From NCBI GenBank assembly GCA_011526395.1, contig WTHW01000136.1, positions 1 through 14,143 on the forward strand: a stretch of 14,143 nt of DNA. The letters run 5' to 3'. This DNA comes from Alphaproteobacteria bacterium (GTDB taxonomy: Bacteria; Pseudomonadota; Alphaproteobacteria; Puniceispirillales; Puniceispirillaceae). A model generated the notes under the pieces. That model worked only from the letters and a program-made list of their open reading frames with translations. It had not been told where the DNA came from and searched no databases. The position numbers and the translations under genes were made by a program. Of the stretch, positions 1-6,640 are shown in pieces; within the stretch, counting starts at the first letter, position 1, and each line of letters opens with the position of its first letter.

Positions 1-34
1 TCGCAAAATAACGCCTCGCTTGAGTCTTAATCCC

Positions 35-640
35 ATGGATTTATCAATTAATCAGCTTGTCTCTGAGACAAAAAAAGCCGTTTGTGGCAAAGGGTATGAT
101 TTTGGCATTGCCCTTGATATCGCAAAAGCTGTTGAGATATTGGCGCCTTATCCCTTTGATCTCTCATCGGCTTTGACTGATTTTCTGAAAAATGAGGATA
201 GCAAGCCATGCAATATTTCTGTCAAAGATGAACAAGCCATCACCGTGTCAGGATGTGCTGGCCTTTTATCTGTTATCGGGGCGATGGATCTTTTCTTGAG
301 CAAGGATTATCAAAGCCTGTCATTTGAAGAGGTGCAAAATCCCTGCCTGTCGCTTGGGCTTATAGCGATGCGTCAATCGCCCTATTTTGGGGGTTTTGGC
401 CTACCATCAGGGATAAGTATTTCACAGATGTTGCAACAAGGCCGATTGCTTGGCTTGCAATCTGTGGTCATTGAAAAAACCGCATTTACGCCTCTGCCTA
501 TGACAGATTGGCCTGCGCGCATTTCTATTGATGATGATGCTTATGAATTGCTAAAGACTTTTGCGAATAAAACTTATGTGCCATCATCACAAGCATCGCG
601 CGCCGCAGGTGCAGGGGCTGGGCTAACAGATAATGATTAA
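35..640 (+). CDS. DUF3726-family protein of unknown function (5' end near window edge)
   Basis: The function is unknown. The N-terminal pattern (LSINQLVSETKKAV, then GKGYDFGIALDIAKAVEIL) matches what I recall of the DUF3726 family, in which a 'SLNEIE..A.KAARGAG..WGLAEEA..A..WL' pattern opens proteins of about 200 residues. From ATG 35 the product is 201 residues with no signal peptide or obvious membrane segment, so it is probably cytosolic. The C-terminus is Ala/Gly-rich. The reading frame is open back to the window edge and has a TTG at 20. I prefer ATG 35 because it places the family pattern at residue 2, although no strong Shine-Dalgarno is visible. Another frame ends in TAA at 28-30 and could be the tail of an upstream gene. 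The dehydrogenase-family gene lies 50 bases downstream on the same strand and is probably co-transcribed. Family call moderate; start uncertain. Confidence 0.7.
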   Translation: MDLSINQLVSETKKAVCGKGYDFGIALDIAKAVEILAPYPFDLSSALTDFLKNEDSKPCNISVKDEQAITVSGCAGLLSVIGAMDLFLSKDYQSLSFEEVQNPCLSLGLIAMRQSPYFGGFGLPSGISISQMLQQGRLLGLQSVVIEKTAFTPLPMTDWPARISIDDDAYELLKTFANKTYVPSSQASRAAGAGAGLTDND

Positions 641-679
641 AAGATTTCATTCATATATTTTAAGTGAATTACAAAAAAG

Positions 680-684
680 GGAGG
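680..684 (+). promoter_or_regulatory. Shine-Dalgarno setting the start of the DpkA-like gene
   Basis: GGAGG sits 6 bases before ATG 691. This favours ATG 691 over the in-frame GTG at 664, which would add nine residues with no family counterpart. Confidence 0.75.
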
Positions 685-690
685 TCGCTT

Positions 691-1689
691 ATGTCTGTTG
701 AAAATTTGACATTGGCAGAAATTGAAACTTTGGCAAAACAGACATTGCTTGCGGGTGGCTGTGATGAAAATAACGCAGCTGCGATCGCAGATACAGTGAC
801 AAGAGCAGAAAGAGATGGGTCAACATCTCACGGGCTTTTCCGCCTGCCAGGCTATGTTAAATCAATGCGATCAGGCAAGGTTGATGGCAAAGCAACCCCT
901 GTCATTGATAATAAAATGGCAGCCATTGTCGCTGTTGATGGTCAAGGTGGTTATGCCCCTTACACATTGCAATGCGCGCTTCCTGTTTTGGCAAAGGCAG
1001 CGCAAAATACAGGCATTGCTGTGATGCGTCTTCATAATAGCTATCATTTCGCAGCGCTTTGGCCTGAGGTGGAATATCTAGCTGAACAAAATCTTGTTGG
1101 TTTGGCTTGCACTTGTTTTAAGCCTTCTGTTGCGCCCGCAGGCACAAGCACAGCCTTTTTCGGCACGAACCCGCTTGCCTTTGCATGGCCGCGCCCCGAT
1201 AAAACGCCTGTTGTTTTTGATATGGCGACCTCTCGTCTTGCCAAAGGTGATGTGATGCTGGCGGCTCGTGAAGGCCATGATTTACCAGATGGCACAGGCC
1301 TTGGCCCTGATGGTCAGCCTAGCAATGATCCTCATGAAGTGCTCAAAGGTGTGTTGCTTCCTTTTGGTGGTTATAAAGGCTCTGCTATTTCGATGATGGT
1401 TGAATTATTGTCATCCGCACTGACGGGCGATCAATTTTCTTATGAGGCAGAAGCCCAAGATAATAATGATGGCGGCCCTGCAAGAGGCGGTGAGCTTATC
1501 ATCGCTATGTCACCAGATTTGATTGTTGGTGATGGCTGGCGTGCGCATAGCGAAGGTTTTATCGCAGAATTAAGCAGTCTTGAAGGGGTGCGCTTGCCAG
1601 GTGAAAGACGCCATAAAAACCGCCAAGATACAGGCACAAGAGCCATTAACAGCGCCTTGCTAGAGACCATTAGAGGCCTGTCTGGATAG
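691..1689 (+). CDS. Ldh-family NAD(P)H oxidoreductase, DpkA-like (delta1-piperideine/pyrroline-2-carboxylate reductase candidate)
   Basis: This is a 332-residue member of the malate/L-lactate dehydrogenase (Ldh_2) family, whose NAD(P)H-dependent enzymes reduce 2-keto acids or cyclic imino acids. Visible motifs are DGSTSHGLFRLPGYV at 42-56 with the conserved His47, FGTNPLAF at 157-164, DMATS at 177-181 and GGYKGSA at 226-232. The segment HFAALWPEVE (119-128), the APAGTSTAFFGTNPLAFAWPRP region and the late GGELIIA stretch resemble Pseudomonas DpkA more than malate, ureidoglycolate or sulfolactate dehydrogenases. DpkA reduces delta1-piperideine-2-carboxylate and delta1-pyrroline-2-carboxylate to pipecolate and proline in D-lysine, D-proline and trans-3-hydroxyproline catabolism. 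There is no signal peptide, so it is cytosolic. It follows the DUF3726-like gene and is probably in the same transcript. Family certain; the DpkA subfamily is recognised from memory. Confidence 0.85.
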   Translation: MSVENLTLAEIETLAKQTLLAGGCDENNAAAIADTVTRAERDGSTSHGLFRLPGYVKSMRSGKVDGKATPVIDNKMAAIVAVDGQGGYAPYTLQCALPVLAKAAQNTGIAVMRLHNSYHFAALWPEVEYLAEQNLVGLACTCFKPSVAPAGTSTAFFGTNPLAFAWPRPDKTPVVFDMATSRLAKGDVMLAAREGHDLPDGTGLGPDGQPSNDPHEVLKGVLLPFGGYKGSAISMMVELLSSALTGDQFSYEAEAQDNNDGGPARGGELIIAMSPDLIVGDGWRAHSEGFIAELSSLEGVRLPGERRHKNRQDTGTRAINSALLETIRGLSG

Positions 1690-1691
1690 GC

Positions 1692-1721
1692 TTTTTGTAT
1701 TGTTTTTAAAAAATACAAAAA
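1692..1721. repeat. A/T-only inverted repeat after the DpkA-like gene; possible weak terminator
   Basis: TTTTTGTATT (1692-1701) pairs perfectly with AATACAAAAA (1712-1721) around a 10-base loop that is itself A/T-rich. It begins just after the stop codon at 1689. With almost no G:C pairs the hairpin would be weak, so a role as a bidirectional terminator is only a suggestion. Confidence 0.3.
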
Positions 1722-1750
1722 AAAGTGACGAAAAAACTTTTTAATTCGGC

Positions 1751-1756
1751 TATACT
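1751..1756 (+). promoter_or_regulatory. Possible -10 box for the helicase gene
   Basis: TATACT differs from the TATAAT consensus at one position and lies 43 bases before the helicase ATG. The best -35-like hexamer (GTGACG, 1725-1730) is 20 bases away, longer than the preferred 17, so the promoter is tentative. It would give the helicase its own transcript, consistent with the 110-base gap. Confidence 0.3.
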
Positions 1757-1799
1757 GTTCGCCTGTTATTTGAGCGTATGCTAATAAAGTGAGTCGCGA

Positions 1800-3626
1800 A
1801 TGGAATTAAGACGCTGGCAACAAGAGATAATTGATGGTCTGCCTACAATTATCAACGCGCATAAGCGATTTATCGTCAAAGCACCGACAGGGGCGGGTAA
1901 GACGGTTTTGGCATCCGAGATTATACGTCAATTTTATCTTGGCAAAAAAGTCATTGTGCTATGTCACAGGCTTGTCTTGCTAGAGCAGTTAGAAGCAGCT
2001 CTTGGCAAAGCGCACCGTGTGCAAAAGCTTAATCTGACCAAAAATGAAGAGCCATTTAAAGATTATGAAGTGCTGTTATCAACAAGCACCAGAGCCAAAG
2101 ATATTCTGGATGATGCGATAAAACAGGCTGATTTGCTTATCATTGATGAGGCACACCGTGTCTCACCAAATGGCACAGGCTATAAGCGCATTTTGGATTG
2201 CTTTAATGAATATGGCAAAGATGAAGCGCGCATGTTGGGGCTGACAGCCTCGCCAGAAAGACGCACAGCTGATCAGCGTGATCAGCTCTCGCTTGCTTTT
2301 GATGCCATCATTGATGGGGCTGATATGGAACAGCTCTTTGATGAAGGTATTTTGGTGCGCCCACGTTATCGCCCGCATTTTATTCATGATCTTGATTTGG
2401 GCAATATTGATGTGTCTTGCGGTGATTTTCCTGTCGCAAAATTAGCGCCTGCCATTATCAAATCCTCTATGATCAGCCATGCCTGCACTATCTATCTTGA
2501 AGAAAGAGAAAAAGTGACGCCAAAGCCTGTATCAGCTTGGTTCTGTCCTGATGTAACAGTCGCAGAAACAACGGTTGAGGCAATTGAAGAATTAGGCCTA
2601 TCAGTTGAGCTAATCACAGCGCAAACACCCATTAAAGAGCGTATGCAGATGCTAAAAGCGCATGAAGATGGCGAAGTGGAAGCGATCGTCTCTGTGGGGG
2701 TGTTGGCTGAAGGCTGGGATAATCCGCATTGTAATATCATTGTGCATATGCGCCCAACCTTATCCAAAGTATTATGGGGGCAATCAGTTGGCCGTGGTCT
2801 GCGTGCTGCGCCTAATAAAGATAGCTGTGTTGTGATTGATGTGTCTTCAAACTGGTCAACCTTCGGGCCTGTTGAAAAGCTGCAATGGTCACTTTGGTCT
2901 CATCGTGGCTCTTATATGCGTTTTAAAAATCGCTTTGAATGGATTTCACAACAGCCAGTTGATGAGCAAAGAAGCTATTATCTTTGTGACCAAAAATTGG
3001 AAACAGGTCTGCGCTGTAGCCATGTGTATTTGAAAAATAAATTTGAAGATGGCGGCTGTCCTGTTTGTGGGTCTTTATCAGCGATTGATATTCATAAAGA
3101 GCAGAAAATGGATAGCTCTATTAATGATATCGGGCTGCATCGCCTATTCTTTGAGCGTATCCCGCAAATTTATGAAGAGATGAATCATCATATTTGGCAA
3201 ACACTTGGTCATACAGCATGGACAGGTGGTGAAAAGCCTGAATTAATCTTCCTTGCCTTTTGTAAAGCCTTTGCGCTTGTCTCTGGTGAGCCATCAACCA
3301 ATGATTCAGATTTCTGGAAGATGACCCTTGAAGGGGAAGCCAAAATCAGAGCCTTTTTGGTGGAAAACAGATTGCAAATCGTCAAATCAGAAGAGATGGA
3401 TCATGCTATTCTCGTCGATGGGCTTATGCATGGTCGCAAAATCAGAGCCTTGCAAGCCAATCACGGCATTTTGCTTTGCGGTGAGCTATTTGCGGACCAT
3501 TCAGCAGATGAGCTAGAGCGCAAATATCAGCGCGCTTTGCAAATCATTGAACGTCTATCTGTGATGGGGTGTTCATCGCAAGATAATCTGCCTTATTTCA
3601 AAGCAAGAGATATCATTGGCGGCTAG
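1800..3626 (+). CDS. DEAH-type superfamily 2 helicase with zinc-ribbon-like segment
   Basis: This 608-residue protein has complete SF2 helicase motifs of the COG1061/SSL2 type. Motif I is APTGAGKT (28-35), motif II DEAH (116-119), motif III TASP (149-152), motif V VLAEGWDNP (301-309) and motif VI QSVGRGLRAAP (328-338). It should couple ATP hydrolysis to translocation on or unwinding of nucleic acid. After the second RecA-like lobe comes a cysteine cluster (Cys396, Cys406, Cys420, Cys423) spaced like a zinc ribbon. Residues of about 430-608 match no domain I recognise; they include a charged, probably helical stretch near 560-590. ATG 1800 begins directly at the family-typical 'LRRWQQEI' opening, so it is the likely start, though the RBS is weak. 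The neighbours are unrelated in function (a dehydrogenase and rpe), and no nuclease or defence partner is visible. DNA repair or RNA metabolism are both possible. Confidence 0.85.
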   Translation: MELRRWQQEIIDGLPTIINAHKRFIVKAPTGAGKTVLASEIIRQFYLGKKVIVLCHRLVLLEQLEAALGKAHRVQKLNLTKNEEPFKDYEVLLSTSTRAKDILDDAIKQADLLIIDEAHRVSPNGTGYKRILDCFNEYGKDEARMLGLTASPERRTADQRDQLSLAFDAIIDGADMEQLFDEGILVRPRYRPHFIHDLDLGNIDVSCGDFPVAKLAPAIIKSSMISHACTIYLEEREKVTPKPVSAWFCPDVTVAETTVEAIEELGLSVELITAQTPIKERMQMLKAHEDGEVEAIVSVGVLAEGWDNPHCNIIVHMRPTLSKVLWGQSVGRGLRAAPNKDSCVVIDVSSNWSTFGPVEKLQWSLWSHRGSYMRFKNRFEWISQQPVDEQRSYYLCDQKLETGLRCSHVYLKNKFEDGGCPVCGSLSAIDIHKEQKMDSSINDIGLHRLFFERIPQIYEEMNHHIWQTLGHTAWTGGEKPELIFLAFCKAFALVSGEPSTNDSDFWKMTLEGEAKIRAFLVENRLQIVKSEEMDHAILVDGLMHGRKIRALQANHGILLCGELFADHSADELERKYQRALQIIERLSVMGCSSQDNLPYFKARDIIGG

Positions 3627-3708
3627 TCATAAAAGGCATTACACTGCCCCCATAAAATAAAAGTCCAGATGAAATGAAAGTCCAAATTAAAGTAAGGAAC
3701 AAAAGATA

Positions 3709-4362
3709 ATGGCAAGACCAACGCTGATTGCGCCCTCAATCCTATCATCAGATTTCAGCCGTCTTGGTGAAGAGATTGGCCTGATTGATAAAGCAGGTGC
3801 TGATTGGATTCATCTTGATGTGATGGATGGTCATTTTGTTCCTAATCTGACATTCGGCCCGCCGATTATTAAGGCTGTGCGCGGTGCATCTGATAAATAT
3901 TTTGATGCTCATTTGATGGTCACCAATCCTGATGCGTTGCTTGATGATTATGTCGCAGCTGGTTGCCAAGGCATTACCGTGCATATCGAAGCCACCACTC
4001 ATCTTGATAGAACATTGGCCTCTATTCGTGAAAAAGGATGCAAAGCAGGTGTGTCATTGAACCCTCATACCGCGCCAGATCAATTACAATATGTGCTGGA
4101 TAAGCTTAACCTTATCCTTGTGATGAGTGTGAATCCCGGCTTTGGTGGTCAGTCTTTTTTAACCTCGCAGCTTGATAAAATCCGCACCATCAAAGAGATG
4201 GTTGGCGATAGAGATATTGATATCCAAGTTGATGGCGGCGTCACAGCTGATAATGCGGCTGAAATTATCGCGGCTGGTGCGAATGTGCTAGTGGCAGGCT
4301 CTGCTGTCTTTAAGGGTGGTGCTGCGCATTATGAGGCCAATATAAAAGCCCTTCGTGGCTAA
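3709..4362 (+). CDS. rpe: Ribulose-phosphate 3-epimerase
   Basis: This enzyme interconverts D-ribulose 5-phosphate and D-xylulose 5-phosphate in the cytosolic pentose phosphate pathway, and in the Calvin cycle where present. The 217-residue length is normal for this TIM-barrel family. Visible signatures are APSILSSDF (8-16), the metal and catalytic segment HLDVMDGHFVPN (His35, Asp37), DAHLMV with metal ligand His68, MSVNPGFGGQ (139-148) and IQVDGGV with catalytic Asp175. The last is followed by a GANVLVAGSAVF phosphate-binding segment (190-201). ATG 3709 is preceded by AAGGA at 3694-3698, ten bases upstream. The gene stands 82 bases after the helicase and 74 bases before the hydroquinone reductase, so it may share a transcript or be independent. 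All key residues are present. Confidence 0.97.
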   Translation: MARPTLIAPSILSSDFSRLGEEIGLIDKAGADWIHLDVMDGHFVPNLTFGPPIIKAVRGASDKYFDAHLMVTNPDALLDDYVAAGCQGITVHIEATTHLDRTLASIREKGCKAGVSLNPHTAPDQLQYVLDKLNLILVMSVNPGFGGQSFLTSQLDKIRTIKEMVGDRDIDIQVDGGVTADNAAEIIAAGANVLVAGSAVFKGGAAHYEANIKALRG

Positions 4363-4390
4363 TATCACTCATCCAAAATTTTTTATCTCC

Positions 4391-4415
4391 GTAAAATCAT
4401 AAGATTGCATTTTAC
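4391..4415. repeat. Inverted repeat between rpe and the hydroquinone reductase gene
   Basis: GTAAAAT (4391-4397) and ATTTTAC (4409-4415) form perfect 7-base arms around an 11-base spacer, 22 bases before ATG 4437. There is no downstream T-tract on the plus strand. It could be an operator, a weak hairpin in the leader, or chance in A/T-rich DNA. Confidence 0.25.
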
Positions 4416-4436
4416 AAAAAATAAGGCAGATAACCT

Positions 4437-5438
4437 ATGGGACTTTTGATTGATGGTGTTTGGTCTGATGCGTGGTATGACACCAAAGCATCGGATGGCA
4501 AATTTGTCCGTGACGTAGCGCGTTTCCGTAATTGGGTTACAGCTGATGGCAAAGCAGGCCCCTCTGGTGAAGGTGGGTTTCGTGCTGCCTCTGGTCGATA
4601 TCATCTTTATGTCTCTTATGCTTGCCCATGGGCGCATCGCACGCTGATGTTTCGCAGCCTGAAAGGCCTTACTGATCATATTGATATCTCTGTTGTGCAT
4701 CCGTTGATGCTAGATGATGGCTGGACGTTTGAAGAGGATTTCAACGGCGCAACAGGCGACAATCTGCTTGGCAAAAAATTCATGCGCGAGGTTTATACCC
4801 ACAGCTATGATAAGGCGACAGGCCGTGTGACTGTGCCTGTATTATGGGATAAAGAGCAATCTTGTATTGTGTCGAATGAATCATCTGAAATTATCAGAAT
4901 GTTCAATTCAGCTTTTGACCATATTACAGGCAATGAAAGGGATTTCTGGCCAAGTGATATCCGTGATGAAATTGAACAGGTCAATGAGCTTGTCTATCAC
5001 AAGGTGAATAACGGTGTTTATAAAGCTGGTTTTGCAACAAGCTATGAGGCCTATAATCAAGCGGTAACAGAGCTATTTGATGCGCTTGATATCCTTGAAG
5101 ACAGGCTGTCCAGCCAGCGTTATTTGATGGGCGCGCGCCTTACAGAAGCTGATATCCGCTTTTTCGCAACCCTTATTCGCTTTGACCCTGTTTATGTCGG
5201 GCATTTTAAATGTAATCTAAAACGCATTTATGATTACCCTCATATTTATGGCTATATGAAAGAGATTTATCAGCTAGAGGATATTGCAAGCACTGTGTTT
5301 TTTGATCATATCAAAACGCACTATTATGCCAGCCATACCATGATTAACCCAACCCAGATTGTACCAGTTGGCCCAGAGCAAGATTTGCTCAGCCCTCATG
5401 GCAGAGATCACCTAACAGGCGCGCCTTTAGTCGGATAA
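4437..5438 (+). CDS. Glutathionyl-hydroquinone reductase (ECM4/YqjG, xi-class GST)
   Basis: This protein reduces glutathionyl-hydroquinones to hydroquinones using glutathione, releasing oxidised glutathione. The family is implicated in quinone detoxification and in recycling spontaneously formed conjugates. Its 333 residues match the family length. The N-terminal thioredoxin-like part holds the signature YACPWAHR (61-68) with catalytic Cys63; the family is defined by Cys-Pro-Trp here. The segments NESSEIIRMFN and VYKAGFA, and the all-helical C-terminal half ending near the PVGP sequence, are typical of xi-class GSTs. There is no signal peptide, so it is cytosolic. AAGG at 4423-4426 lies ten bases upstream of ATG 4437. 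The last 12 bases overlap the 3' end of the convergent aminotransferase gene. Very likely correct; the physiological substrate cannot be told from sequence. Confidence 0.95.
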   Translation: MGLLIDGVWSDAWYDTKASDGKFVRDVARFRNWVTADGKAGPSGEGGFRAASGRYHLYVSYACPWAHRTLMFRSLKGLTDHIDISVVHPLMLDDGWTFEEDFNGATGDNLLGKKFMREVYTHSYDKATGRVTVPVLWDKEQSCIVSNESSEIIRMFNSAFDHITGNERDFWPSDIRDEIEQVNELVYHKVNNGVYKAGFATSYEAYNQAVTELFDALDILEDRLSSQRYLMGARLTEADIRFFATLIRFDPVYVGHFKCNLKRIYDYPHIYGYMKEIYQLEDIASTVFFDHIKTHYYASHTMINPTQIVPVGPEQDLLSPHGRDHLTGAPLVG

Positions 5439-6611
5439 TTCAGATGCGATGATTGTGGTAATCACATCACAATCATCATCTGTGAATGTCAGCGGCACAC
5501 GCATATCAATCGTTTTATCAAGCGCTGCTTTTGTCGCTGGCAAATCAGGGATATCATCAAGATATTCCCATGAATCATAGCGGCTTGTAAAAGCGGTTGG
5601 CCGCTCTGCCCCAAACCATTTTAAATCAACACCTCTTGCGCCACAGCGGCTCAAGAAATCAGGGATATCATCTTTGCCGAGCTTATCAGTGCGGAACTGG
5701 ATAGAGCTTCCCACATAAAATTCAGCTTGGTCTCGCACCGGCAAGCTGACCCCCTCAATGCGACGCAAATTGCTATCAAGCCTTTGATAGAGGTGATTCC
5801 AGCGTGCGATATTCTCATCTAACACAGACATTTGCGCTGTGATAAGCGCGGCGCGCAGATGGTCAAGCCGGCATGAAAAATTAGGCATTTTGGTGCGGAT
5901 TGTCTCAAACACCTCTGCTGATGGGCGCGCCCCATGACGCTCATATAACATATAAGAGCCAGACATAATAATCGCTTTGGCGGCAATCAGAGGATCATTG
6001 GTTGTCAGTAATCCGCCTTCACCTGAATTCATATGCTTATAAGTCTGTGTTGAAAAGGCCGCCACATGCCCATAATTGCCAGACCGCACCCCATGATAGC
6101 GCGCGCCCATTGTATGCGCGCAATCTTCAATCACTGTGATCCCATATGTATCAGCGATGGCCATCACCTGTTCCATATCAGCGATATGACCACGCATATG
6201 TGACAGCAACAGATATTTGGCGCCGCTTGTGTCTGCTTTTTTGGCTAAATCATCACAATCAATATGGTAATTTTGGTCAATTTCAACCAAGACTGCCTTG
6301 CCGCCTACATTATAAATCGCACCTGGCACAGGGGCGAGTGTATAGGCATTGGCAAGCACCAAATCACCGTGCGAGACACCAGCCGCTCGTAACGCTAATT
6401 GAATGGCTGTTCCGCCAGATGTTGTGGCAAGGCAATAATCTTGCCCTTGCCATGCGGCATAATCTGCTTCTAGCTGTGCGACATCACCTAACTCATCAGG
6501 GGTCAGGTTATAGCGATGAATACGCCCTGATCGCAATATCTCCACAGCGCGTTCAATGCCTGCCTCAGGGATAGGCTCTTGCTGTGTAAATGGCTTATCA
6601 AAGCGTATCAT
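5427..6611 (-). CDS. DegT/DnrJ/EryC1/StrS-family PLP-dependent aminotransferase
   Basis: This 394-residue fold-type I PLP enzyme belongs to the family best known for aminating keto-sugars. Visible elements are ATTSGGTAIQLALRAAG (cofactor phosphate binding, about 62-78), VIEDCAHTMGA with PLP-binding Asp163, and TYKHMNSGEGGLL with the Schiff-base Lys192. The GEGG after the lysine is diagnostic of the family. Members mostly transfer an amino group from glutamate or glutamine to nucleotide sugars or cyclitols, but some act otherwise. No sugar biosynthesis gene is nearby, so the substrate is unknown. An in-frame GTG at 6638 would start only 2 bases after the mttB-like stop. I prefer ATG 6611, which has AGGGGG 7 bases upstream and begins right before the conserved region. 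The gene follows the methyltransferase closely, so the two are almost surely co-transcribed. The 3' end overlaps the convergent reductase gene. Confidence 0.92.
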   Translation of the reverse strand: MIRFDKPFTQQEPIPEAGIERAVEILRSGRIHRYNLTPDELGDVAQLEADYAAWQGQDYCLATTSGGTAIQLALRAAGVSHGDLVLANAYTLAPVPGAIYNVGGKAVLVEIDQNYHIDCDDLAKKADTSGAKYLLLSHMRGHIADMEQVMAIADTYGITVIEDCAHTMGARYHGVRSGNYGHVAAFSTQTYKHMNSGEGGLLTTNDPLIAAKAIIMSGSYMLYERHGARPSAEVFETIRTKMPNFSCRLDHLRAALITAQMSVLDENIARWNHLYQRLDSNLRRIEGVSLPVRDQAEFYVGSSIQFRTDKLGKDDIPDFLSRCGARGVDLKWFGAERPTAFTSRYDSWEYLDDIPDLPATKAALDKTIDMRVPLTFTDDDCDVITTIIASELSD

Positions 6612-6618
6612 CTTAATG

Positions 6619-6624
6619 CCCCCT
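6619..6624 (-). promoter_or_regulatory. Shine-Dalgarno setting the aminotransferase start
   Basis: On the minus strand AGGGGG lies 7 bases before ATG 6611. It supports this start over GTG 6638, whose only purine-rich stretch overlaps the upstream stop codon at too short a distance. Confidence 0.65.
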
Positions 6625-6640
6625 AATCGGTCACGCACCC

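Noticed and set aside
1044..1718. Minus-strand ORFs inside the DpkA-like gene
   Set aside because: They lie wholly or almost wholly opposite a gene with clear family motifs, have no recognisable domain and no ribosome binding site; they are shadow frames.
1800..3626. Helicase as part of a defence system
   Set aside because: No nuclease, methyltransferase, protease or other defence partner nearby; the flanking genes are metabolic.
3660..3684. AAAGTCCA repeated twice, 17 bases apart, upstream of rpe
   Set aside because: Only 8 bases and two copies in A-rich DNA; too weak to call an operator or iteron.
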